A program made the translations under genes and the position numbers. The notes below the pieces were generated by a model, which worked only from the letters and a program-made list of their open reading frames with translations, searched no databases and had not been told where the DNA came from. From 2-01-FULL-45-10 sp964450115 (GTDB taxonomy: Bacteria > Omnitrophota > Gorgyraeia > 2-01-FULL-45-10): DNA of 17,144 nt. Below are positions 1 to 6,389 of the stretch, one piece after another. How positions within the stretch are numbered: the stretch's first letter is position 1; every line of letters starts with the position of its first letter. The stretch spans positions 1 through 17,144 of the forward strand of contig CAYVCD010000029.1 of the NCBI GenBank assembly GCA_964450115.1, written 5' to 3'.

Positions 1-131
1 CGATGTCGAATCCTCTCAACATACAGGCGGCCGAGGATATAGAGATGCTTTCCGGCTGCAAGGTCCAGGTCTTTATAAGCACCATGACAGATATAACGAA
101 CGCGATAACAAAGTACTACGGTAAAACTTAA
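1..131 (+). CDS. C-terminal end of a MshEN-domain (GspE/PilB N-domain-like) protein, partial
   Basis: An open frame enters from the left edge and stops at TAA 129-131, leaving 42 readable codons from position 3. The residues (SNPLNIQAAEDIEMLSG, then DITNAITKYYG) align with the end of the N-terminal domain of both ATPases downstream, which read DPLNIFAIDDIKAITG and NIKEALSQYY in the first copy. So the upstream gene ends with a MshEN-type domain instead of continuing into an ATPase domain. The stop lies 3 nt before the next ATG, so the genes are probably co-transcribed. It could be a stand-alone regulatory domain or the C-terminal module of a larger protein; the window cannot tell. The domain assignment rests on alignment by eye to the two neighbours. 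Confidence 0.6.
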   Translation, partial: MSNPLNIQAAEDIEMLSGCKVQVFISTMTDITNAITKYYGKT

Positions 132-134
132 GAG

Positions 135-1874
135 ATGATCCTCTCGCTCAAAGAAAAGATACTCAAGGTATTCATAGATAAACACCTTCTCAAAGAGGGC
201 GATCTCGAGAAGGCGCTTAAAGTACAGAGAGAGAAGGGCGGATCATTAAGCGATATACTGGTCGAGCTTGGGTTGATCTCAAGAGACGATCTGATGGTAG
301 CGCTGAGCCAGGAGCTCGGCATCCCACCCATAAATCTTTCCAGGTATAAGATAGATCCCAATGTCATAAAGTTGATCCCGAAAAAGATCGCGAAGCGTTA
401 TCAGATAGTCCCGATATCCAAGATGAGCAATACGTTGGTCGTCGCCATGGTGGATCCGCTCAACATATTCGCCATAGATGACATAAAGGCCATCACGGGA
501 TTCAACATAAGCCCCATAATCACGACAGACAGGAATATCAAGGAAGCGCTAAGCCAGTATTACGAAGAGAGCGCGTATACTGCTATCGAAAAGATAGTAG
601 ATGACATGAAAGATTCTTCCGAAAATATAAGTATGGTCGAGGAGAGGTCCGCGCAGAATATAGAAAGCTCATCTGATATTATAAAGCTCACGCAGGATGC
701 CCCTGTTGTAAAGATAACCAATCTTATTCTCGCGGAAGCCGTAAATGCCAGGTCGAGCGACATACTTATAGAGCCGCTAGATAATGAGGTCCGCGTGAGA
801 TATAGGGTGGATGGGGTCTTGCAGGACGCCAAGCGCCCGCCAAAGGCGCTCCACAATCCTATAGTGTCGCGCCTCAAGGTCATGTCTTCGCTCGATATAG
901 CGGAGAGAAGGCTTCCACAGGACGGAAGGTTCAAAGTGAGGCTCCATGGCCGGGAAGTTGATTTCAGGATCTCGGTCCTGCCATCCAGCAAGGGCGAGAA
1001 GGTCGCGTTGAGGATCCTGGATAAATCTCAGGCGACTCTCGATCTGGATAAGATGGGATTTGACAAGAAGTCTCTCGAAGAGATACAGAAGGGCGCCATG
1101 AGACCTCATGGCATGATACTTATATGCGGGCCTACAGGATGCGGGAAGACCACGACTCTTTACTCGATACTCGACTATATAAATTCACCGGAAGATAACG
1201 TGATAACCGTAGAAGACCCCGTTGAATATATAATAGACGGAATAAATCAGGTGACCGCCAGGCCCAGCATAGGGCTTACTTTTGCGGGAGCCCTAAGATC
1301 GATCTTAAGGCAGGATCCCGACATAATAATGATAGGCGAGATACGCGATTTTGAAACGGTGGATATAGCGATCAAGGCGGCGCTTACCGGACACTTGGTA
1401 TTGAGCACTCTCCATACGACCACCGCGGCCGGATCCGTGACAAGGCTCATAAATATGGGCGTCGAGCCATTCCTGATGACATCCTCCGTTATACTCGTGG
1501 GGGCGCAGAGGTTGATCAGAAAGATATGCCCTAATTGCAAAGTATCGTATGAATTGGACGCCGAGGTAGCTGAAAGCTTCGGAATAAAAGCGAATGGTAA
1601 AAAAGTCCCTCTTTACCGGGGAAAGGGCTGCGAGGTATGCCGCAAGACGGGTTACAAGGGGAGGGTCGCCATTATAGAAGTCCTGATGCTTACCCCGAAG
1701 ATAAAAGCGCTTATACTGGAGAGCGCCCAGGAATATAAGATACTCGAGGCTGCGAGATCTGAGGGCATGAAGACCCTTAGAGAGAATGGTATTGCTTTGG
1801 TTTTAGAAGGCGTTACGACACTCGATGAAGTCGTTCGCGTAACGGTTGGCAACCAGGACCTTGAGGCGGTGTAG
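135..1874 (+). CDS. pilB: Type IV pilus assembly ATPase PilB/GspE, first copy
   Basis: A 579-residue cytoplasmic hexameric ATPase of the GspE/PulE/PilB family, expected to power pilin polymerisation through PilC. The N-terminal MshEN domain (about 1-150) is followed by an acidic linker and then the ATPase core. Visible motifs are Walker A GPTGCGKT at 332-339 (Cys where Ser is usual), the Walker B-side GEIRD at 401-405, the His box with H427, and a four-cysteine zinc site (C465/C468 and C499/C502) typical of extension ATPases rather than PilT. Length is normal for PilB. The start aligns with that of the second copy. It lies 3 nt after the upstream stop and 3 nt before the next gene, indicating an operon that begins outside the window. 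Extension ATPase is confident; PilB rather than T2SS GspE follows from the PilMNOPQ neighbours. Confidence 0.93.
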   Translation: MILSLKEKILKVFIDKHLLKEGDLEKALKVQREKGGSLSDILVELGLISRDDLMVALSQELGIPPINLSRYKIDPNVIKLIPKKIAKRYQIVPISKMSNTLVVAMVDPLNIFAIDDIKAITGFNISPIITTDRNIKEALSQYYEESAYTAIEKIVDDMKDSSENISMVEERSAQNIESSSDIIKLTQDAPVVKITNLILAEAVNARSSDILIEPLDNEVRVRYRVDGVLQDAKRPPKALHNPIVSRLKVMSSLDIAERRLPQDGRFKVRLHGREVDFRISVLPSSKGEKVALRILDKSQATLDLDKMGFDKKSLEEIQKGAMRPHGMILICGPTGCGKTTTLYSILDYINSPEDNVITVEDPVEYIIDGINQVTARPSIGLTFAGALRSILRQDPDIIMIGEIRDFETVDIAIKAALTGHLVLSTLHTTTAAGSVTRLINMGVEPFLMTSSVILVGAQRLIRKICPNCKVSYELDAEVAESFGIKANGKKVPLYRGKGCEVCRKTGYKGRVAIIEVLMLTPKIKALILESAQEYKILEAARSEGMKTLRENGIALVLEGVTTLDEVVRVTVGNQDLEAV

Positions 1875-1877
1875 GAT

Positions 1878-3602
1878 ATGGCGTTATCTTTAAGGGAAAA
1901 ACTGACCGACATCCTTATAAAGGGAAACCTTATAAAGAAGAAGGACCTTGATAAGGCGATCGAAATACAGAAGATATCGGGAGAGAGCTTAGGCAAGATA
2001 CTCGTCGATCAGAATCTCATCTCTCAGAAGTCCCTTATGGTCGCGGTCAGCGCGCAGTTGGACACCCCTCCCATAAACATCTCCAAATACAAGATAGATA
2101 AGGAGATCTTGAAGCTGATCCCTGAAAAGACGGCGCGGCAATATTCTGTTCTGCCTCTCTCCAAGATAGGGAACGTCCTCACGGTGGTCATGTCGGACCC
2201 GTTAAATGTATTCGCTATAGACGATATAAAGATGATAACGCACTTTAAGGTGGACATTGCCATCGCTTCTGAAAGCGATATAAAGGAAGCGATAAGCTCT
2301 TATTACGGCGCCACTGCGCATATCCAGGAGATATCAAAGATACTGGAGACCATAAATCCGGAAGACGACATGGAGGTCGTCGAGGAAGAGCAGATAGACG
2401 TCAGTGAAATTACGGAAGAGAGCCAGAAGGCTCCGATAGTGAAGGTCGTGAGTCTTATACTGAATGAGGCCATCAAGAAGAGAGCGTCGGACATACATAT
2501 AGAGCCGTGCGAAAAATTCCTGAAAGTAAGATACAGGATCGACGGCAGCCTGCACGATGTGCTTACGCTCCCCAAGAAGAACCAGAACGCCATAATAGCG
2601 CGGTTGAAGATAATGTCGAGGCTTGACATAACCGAGACCCGGATGCCGCAGGACGGGCGCTTTAAGATAAACTTTGAAGGCAAAGAGATAGATTTCAGGG
2701 TCTCCATCCTGCCGGTGACCTTCGGCGGAAAAGTTGTTATGAGGATACTTGATAAATCGAGCGTAAGCATAGGGCTGGAGAAGTTGGGATTTTTGCCCGG
2801 GCCGTTAAAGATGTTCAAAACAGCGCTTAGCCGCCCATACGGGATGATACTTGTCACCGGCCCTACGGGAAGCGGTAAATCCACGACACTCTATTCTATA
2901 ATAAGCCAGCTCAACACGCCGGACCGCAACATCATAACACTCGAGGATCCGGTCGAATACGAGACCGAAGGAGTGACACAGATACCCGCCAGGCCAGAGA
3001 TCGGGTTGACATTCGCTGTAGGATTAAAAGGCATATTAAGGCAAAGCCCCGATATAATAATGGTGGGTGAGATACGTGATTTTGAGACGGCGGATATAGC
3101 TATAAAAGCGTCTCTTACCGGGCAGCTTATATTGAGCACTCTGCATACCAATGATTCCGCCGGAGCGATAACGAGGCTCATAGATATGGGCGTCGAGCCG
3201 TTCCTTGTGGCATCGAGCCTTATAATGTCTTCGGCCCAGAGGCTGATGAGAAAGATATGCGAGAATTGCAAGGAAGAGATGGAGATGCTTCCTGATGTAC
3301 TAGAGAGGCTGGGGGTAGATCCCGGGATCCTTAAGAAGAGCGGCATAAAGAATTTTTATAAGGGCAGAGGGTGCTCGCGTTGTAATGATACGGGATATTA
3401 CGGGAGGGTCGGGATACTCGAGACGCTTCTGATAGACGATCCCATAAGGAACCTTATAATGAAGAGAGCGTCGAGCGATCAGATAAAGGAATATGCGATC
3501 AAAGAGCAGGGCATGATGACCTTGAGAGATAACGCGTTGGAGAATTGCGTCAAGGGCGTTACAACGATCGAGGAGATGCTAAGGATCACTTCGGAGGATT
3601 GA
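1878..3602 (+). CDS. pilB: Type IV pilus assembly ATPase PilB/GspE, second copy
   Basis: A 574-residue paralogue of the preceding ATPase, co-linear along its whole length. An N-terminal MshEN domain (about 1-150) leads through an acidic Glu-rich linker into the ATPase core. This copy has the canonical Walker A GPTGSGKS at 328-335, GEIRD at 397-401, the His box with H423, and the zinc cysteines C461/C464 and C499/C502. All catalytic motifs look intact, so it is not a decaying duplicate. It could form a hetero-hexamer with the first copy, or be an alternative motor used under other conditions; the sequence does not decide. It lies 3 nt after the first copy and 7 nt before pilC. No PilT-type retraction ATPase is seen here. 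Confidence 0.93.
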   Translation: MALSLREKLTDILIKGNLIKKKDLDKAIEIQKISGESLGKILVDQNLISQKSLMVAVSAQLDTPPINISKYKIDKEILKLIPEKTARQYSVLPLSKIGNVLTVVMSDPLNVFAIDDIKMITHFKVDIAIASESDIKEAISSYYGATAHIQEISKILETINPEDDMEVVEEEQIDVSEITEESQKAPIVKVVSLILNEAIKKRASDIHIEPCEKFLKVRYRIDGSLHDVLTLPKKNQNAIIARLKIMSRLDITETRMPQDGRFKINFEGKEIDFRVSILPVTFGGKVVMRILDKSSVSIGLEKLGFLPGPLKMFKTALSRPYGMILVTGPTGSGKSTTLYSIISQLNTPDRNIITLEDPVEYETEGVTQIPARPEIGLTFAVGLKGILRQSPDIIMVGEIRDFETADIAIKASLTGQLILSTLHTNDSAGAITRLIDMGVEPFLVASSLIMSSAQRLMRKICENCKEEMEMLPDVLERLGVDPGILKKSGIKNFYKGRGCSRCNDTGYYGRVGILETLLIDDPIRNLIMKRASSDQIKEYAIKEQGMMTLRDNALENCVKGVTTIEEMLRITSED

Positions 3603-3609
3603 TCAAAAT

Positions 3610-4821
3610 ATGCCAAATTTTAAATATACCGCCAAAGATAATTCGGGCAAGGCTGTAACCGGGTTTTTTGAGGCAGCCGATTACGCATCCGCCGTCGAAA
3701 TGCTGCGCAAGCAGGGACTGATAATAGTATCGGTCGGCGAAGCTAGCAAGACTAGATTCTCCGCCATGTCATTCGGCAAGAAGAAGGTCAAGATCGATGA
3801 CCTTGTGGTATTCTCCAGGCAATTGGCCACCATGGTAGATGCCGGCATACCGTTGGTCGGGGCTCTCGATATATTGGGCGATCAGATAGAGAACAAGGCT
3901 TTCGGCGAAATAATATCGAAGATCCGCAATGACGTTGAGACGGGCGCCAGCTTTTCCGACGCCATCAGCAAACACAAAAAAGTATTTTCTCCGCTTTTCG
4001 TTAATATGGTAAAGGCGGGGGAGTCGAGCGGCATGCTCGATGAGATACTCGATAGGTTGGCGTTATATCTGGAAAAGACTAGCAGCCTCCAGAAGAAGAT
4101 AACCTCGGCTTTGATATATCCCGCGGTCGTAAGCGGCATGGCCGTGGGCATAACGCTCCTCTTGCTATTAAAGGTAATACCGGTCTTTAAAAATATATTC
4201 TCAGGCTTTGGAGCCGACATGCCGAGGCCTACGGCGATCTTGATAGCCATAAGTGATACTTTGCAGAAATACTTTCCTGCCGTGGTCATAGTCATAGCCG
4301 TCATAGTCTTTTTTGTGGCAAGATACGTAAAATCCGAGAAGGGGCGACTGCAATACGACTCTCTCCTGCTTAAACTGCCGATATTCGGAGTTCTCTTTAC
4401 TAAAGTAGCGATAAGCAAGTTTACCAGGACATTATCCACCCTTATTAAAAGCGGCGTTCCCATACTGAATTCACTCGAAATAGTGGGAAAGACGTCCGGT
4501 AATAAGGCCGTAGAGCATGCCGTAGAGACCGTAAGGACAAATGTGCTCGAAGGGGAGAGCATAGCCGACCCCCTTGCCAGGAGCAAGATCTTCCCGTCTA
4601 TGGTCGTCAGGATGGTTTCAGTGGGAGAGCAATCCGGAGAGCTGGAAAAGATGCTCTCAAAGATAGCGGATTTTTACGATGAACAGGTCGATACCACCGT
4701 AAGCGGTCTTACCAGCCTCATAGAACCGCTCATAATAGCCTTTTTGGGGGTGGTAATAGGCACAATAGTGATATGCATGTTCCTACCGATATTTAAGCTT
4801 ACTCAGGTAGTCTCTGGCTAG
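3610..4821 (+). CDS. pilC: Inner-membrane platform protein PilC/GspF
   Basis: A 403-residue polytopic inner-membrane protein that couples the PilB motor to pilin assembly; the length is normal for the family. It has two T2SSF repeats, marked by GESSG at 137-141 and GEQSG at 339-343 in equivalent positions. Each is followed by hydrophobic helices; predicted membrane spans are about 170-190, 222-238 and 374-396. The N-terminal region starts with the usual F-x-Y-x-A-x-D-x-x-G pattern of PilC/GspF. A GGAGG Shine-Dalgarno at 3593-3597, inside the end of the second pilB, sits 12 nt before the ATG. It is the last gene of the first block; a 225-nt leader region separates it from the major prepilin. 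Confidence 0.95.
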   Translation: MPNFKYTAKDNSGKAVTGFFEAADYASAVEMLRKQGLIIVSVGEASKTRFSAMSFGKKKVKIDDLVVFSRQLATMVDAGIPLVGALDILGDQIENKAFGEIISKIRNDVETGASFSDAISKHKKVFSPLFVNMVKAGESSGMLDEILDRLALYLEKTSSLQKKITSALIYPAVVSGMAVGITLLLLLKVIPVFKNIFSGFGADMPRPTAILIAISDTLQKYFPAVVIVIAVIVFFVARYVKSEKGRLQYDSLLLKLPIFGVLFTKVAISKFTRTLSTLIKSGVPILNSLEIVGKTSGNKAVEHAVETVRTNVLEGESIADPLARSKIFPSMVVRMVSVGEQSGELEKMLSKIADFYDEQVDTTVSGLTSLIEPLIIAFLGVVIGTIVICMFLPIFKLTQVVSG

Positions 4822-4840
4822 CATCCGATGGCCCCAAGCC

Positions 4841-4869
4841 TTGACAAAGCTCAATTCATAGGGTATACT
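4841..4869 (+). promoter_or_regulatory. Sigma70-type promoter upstream of the major prepilin
   Basis: TTGACA at 4841-4846 and TATACT at 4864-4869 are separated by exactly 17 nt, close to the consensus. Transcription would start near 4876, giving an untranslated leader of about 170 nt before the prepilin ATG at 5047. A second exact TATAAT at 4915-4920 has no well-spaced -35 and is preceded by the palindrome GTTTTAAAAC (4903-4912). This promoter would let the major pilin be expressed far above the pilB-pilC block. Confidence 0.7.
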
Positions 4870-4931
4870 TAATGGTGTAGGGGTCTTGATAGAGAGAGAT
4901 CTGTTTTAAAACGCTATAATATATACACGGA

Positions 4932-5004
4932 CTGGAAAATTCTCCAGCAAGACCTTTAAGGTAGTAGAAAGCAAGCTTTAGAAAGGGTCTTTCTGGATTT
5001 TTTT
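4932..5004 (+). promoter_or_regulatory. Structured pilin leader with terminator-like hairpin (attenuator or small RNA end)
   Basis: A short hairpin pairs CTGGA 4932-4936 with TCCAG 4943-4947. The same CCAG (4944-4947) can instead pair with CTGG 4993-4996 to close a long stem: 4944-4957 against 4983-4996, 13 pairs including one G-U, with one mismatch. Inside it, AAAG 4968-4971 can pair with CTTT 4976-4979. The stem is followed by A and seven T (4998-5004), as in intrinsic terminators. A smaller local hairpin, AGAAAG 4980-4985 with CTTTCT 4989-4994, is also possible. Since a strong promoter lies upstream and the pilin ribosome site downstream, this could be a conditional terminator, the end of an independent small RNA of about 130 nt, or an insulator behind pilC. 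No known riboswitch core was recognised. Confidence 0.5.
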
Positions 5005-5026
5005 GTGTATAAATCGATCCGATAAC

Positions 5027-5040
5027 GGAGGAGGGAGGTG
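5027..5040 (+). promoter_or_regulatory. Strong Shine-Dalgarno site of the major prepilin
   Basis: GGAGGAGGGAGGTG contains two or three overlapping anti-SD matches and ends 6 nt before ATG 5047. It is by far the best ribosome site in the window. It decides the start codon, since a start at GTG 5038 would lie inside it. Confidence 0.7.
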
Positions 5041-5046
5041 AATTAT

Positions 5047-5391
5047 ATGCTAAGAAAAAAAGGCTTTACGCTTGTGGAAATAATGATAGTAGTCGCAATT
5101 ATAGGTTTATTGGCGGCGATAGCCATTCCGAACTTCGTTAACGCCAGGACTACAGCGCAGAGAAATGCTTGTATCGCTAACCTGAAACAGATCCAGGGAG
5201 CGATCCAGGTATGGGCGCTCGATAGCGGTGGCGACGAGACCACTGCGCCGACAGATGCACAGTTGATCCCGGCCTATTTGAAGGCGATGCCGCGATGTAA
5301 CAATCTGCCTTATGTATTGACGGCTCCTAATGCAGATCCAGTTTGTCCTGTGCCGGTTGCGACTCACACATTGACTCCTGCTGCTGACTAA
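5047..5391 (+). CDS. pilA: Major type IV prepilin (PilA/PulG-like)
   Basis: A 114-residue prepilin, probably the main fibre subunit. A short basic leader MLRKKG is cut after G6 by prepilin peptidase, giving mature FTLVE with the essential Glu at +5 and a hydrophobic helix to about residue 28. The small C-terminal domain has three cysteines: C42 in CIANL, C84 and C100; the last two could form a C-terminal disulphide. The ATG at 5047 is chosen over the in-frame GTG at 5038 because a very strong purine-rich ribosome site (GGAGGAGGGAGGTG, 5027-5040) overlaps the GTG and is well spaced for the ATG. Its own promoter, strong ribosome site and private terminator all fit high expression. It is short compared with typical PilA (about 140-160 residues) and resembles T2SS/competence-type pseudopilins. 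Major subunit status is inferred from these signals. Confidence 0.88.
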   Translation: MLRKKGFTLVEIMIVVAIIGLLAAIAIPNFVNARTTAQRNACIANLKQIQGAIQVWALDSGGDETTAPTDAQLIPAYLKAMPRCNNLPYVLTAPNADPVCPVPVATHTLTPAAD

Positions 5392-5420
5392 ATGATAGCG
5401 GTTGTGGTAAATGTATGAAA

Positions 5421-5464
5421 AAAAATAGGGACTGTCCCCAAAAGGGATCGTCCCTATTTTTCTT
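5421..5464 (+). terminator. Intrinsic terminator / large inverted repeat after the major prepilin
   Basis: AAAAATAGGGAC (5421-5432) is perfectly complementary to GTCCCTATTTTT (5450-5461), a 12-bp stem with A on the left and T on the right, so it could terminate transcription from both sides. Within the loop, TCCC (5435-5438) can pair with GGGA (5444-5447). It begins 29 nt after the pilin stop and would separate the abundant pilin message from the genes that follow. The imperfectly nested symmetry is also reminiscent of REP-type palindromes. Confidence 0.8.
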
Positions 5465-5525
5465 TCTGCCGCCCTTGACTTTATTGCCTTATTATGATAA
5501 CTTTATATGCAATAAATAATAAATT

Positions 5526-5885
5526 ATGATAAGAAAGCCCAGTAACGGATTTACCCTCATAGAGATAATGATCGTGGTTGTTATAATCGGGATCGTTGTC
5601 GCCATAGCTCTGCCAAACTATTTTACAACAAGTAAAAAATCAAAACAGACGACCTGTATAGCCAATCTCACAAAGATAGACGCCGCCATAGACCAATGGG
5701 TGCTCGACAAAAATATTGCTTCGGGAACGTCTATATCGGAATCGAATGCAGAGCAGATATACAGCGTTCACATCAAGGGCGGCAGGCCTAAATGTCCAAG
5801 CGACGGAACTTACACTTTTTATGAAGTTGGCGCGCGGCCTCAGGTTACTTGTTCCAGAGAAGATGAAGGACATAAGCTGCCGTAA
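5526..5885 (+). CDS. Second PilA/PulG-like prepilin
   Basis: A 119-residue type IV prepilin. The leader MIRKPSNG is cut after G8, followed by mature FTLIE with Glu at +5 and a hydrophobic helix to about residue 30 (ending in ALPNYF). The globular part shares the CIANL motif with the major prepilin, here at 44-48. It ends with a C-terminal pair, C90 (in CPSDGTYTF) and C109, in the same relative order. It is either an alternative subunit or a minor pilin. No convincing Shine-Dalgarno precedes the ATG (the upstream bases are AT-rich), unlike the major pilin, which fits low expression. It is the first of a run of tightly linked minor pilin and alignment genes; no other start codon fits the prepilin leader better. 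Confidence 0.85.
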   Translation: MIRKPSNGFTLIEIMIVVVIIGIVVAIALPNYFTTSKKSKQTTCIANLTKIDAAIDQWVLDKNIASGTSISESNAEQIYSVHIKGGRPKCPSDGTYTFYEVGARPQVTCSREDEGHKLP

Positions 5886-5900
5886 AAGGTCTTCGTAAAT

Positions 5901-6389
5901 ATGCGTTTAAGAGATAAGAGAGCGTTAACGCTAGTAGAGAGCTTGATAAGCATGTTATTATTAGGCGCCTTTTTATGCAGTTTTCTGGGCGCCTTTTTTG
6001 TATCCAGGCTATCCACGGAACGCGCACGGCACAGGGTAACCGCGATGAATATATTAAAACAATACATGGAGCGGGAGGTCAAGGCCGGTTTCTCCGGGGG
6101 TGAAGACGGTGACGGAGATCACTATGTAACGGTCACGTCCCCGGACCCGTCAAATATTACACCATCTGTACCTATCACAGTAGATAATAAGGTGTATACG
6201 CTTATGCCAGATCCGTATTTTCCGGATAATATTGAAGACACCGCGACCCATGCAGCCCTGACTTACCAGAGCACCCATTATAAGATCGCCGGTTTTGTTG
6301 TAACATGGGTCGAGGATATACTGGGAAGCGGCATAGGTCCGACATGCAGCGAAAGGGCGGCAGTCTACTTGTTCGATCATGGGGCTTAA
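5901..6389 (+). CDS. PilV-like minor prepilin with Ala at the cleavage position
   Basis: A 162-residue protein with a prepilin N-terminus: basic leader MRLRDKRA, then LTLVE with Glu at the +5 position and a hydrophobic helix. The residue before the cut is Ala8, not the usual Gly. The next part (about 37-60) is a charged helix with LKQYMEREV, as in PilV/GspI minor pilins, followed by a soluble periplasmic domain. An AAAAGG ribosome site lies 11 nt before the ATG, overlapping the previous stop region. Its 3' end overlaps the next gene by 11 nt, implying translational coupling. Assignment to the PilV group rests on size, helix pattern and its position before a PilW-like and a PilX-like gene; GspI-like is equally acceptable. 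Confidence 0.75.
   Translation: MRLRDKRALTLVESLISMLLLGAFLCSFLGAFFVSRLSTERARHRVTAMNILKQYMEREVKAGFSGGEDGDGDHYVTVTSPDPSNITPSVPITVDNKVYTLMPDPYFPDNIEDTATHAALTYQSTHYKIAGFVVTWVEDILGSGIGPTCSERAAVYLFDHGA

Noticed and set aside
560..1109. Long minus-strand frames within the first pilB
   Set aside because: They mirror a strongly conserved plus-strand ATPase, have no family resemblance and no ribosome site; similar shadows occur opposite pilC, the secretins and RNase G.
135..3602. One of the two ATPases being a PilT retraction motor
   Set aside because: Both have the N-terminal MshEN domain and four-cysteine zinc site of extension ATPases and are much longer than PilT (about 350 residues).
4932..5004. 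Known cyclic di-GMP (GEMM) riboswitch
   Set aside because: The conserved GEMM core segments are not seen; only the general terminator/competing-hairpin layout is supported.
5038..5046. GTG start for the major prepilin
   Set aside because: It lies inside the purine-rich ribosome site; ATG 5047 gives the standard short basic leader MLRKKG.
5475..5503. Promoter before the second prepilin (TTGACT with a -10 near 5498)
   Set aside because: At 17-nt spacing the -10 is TAACTT, a poor match; the better TATGAT at 5493 is only 12 nt away. A promoter is likely somewhere after the terminator but I cannot place it.
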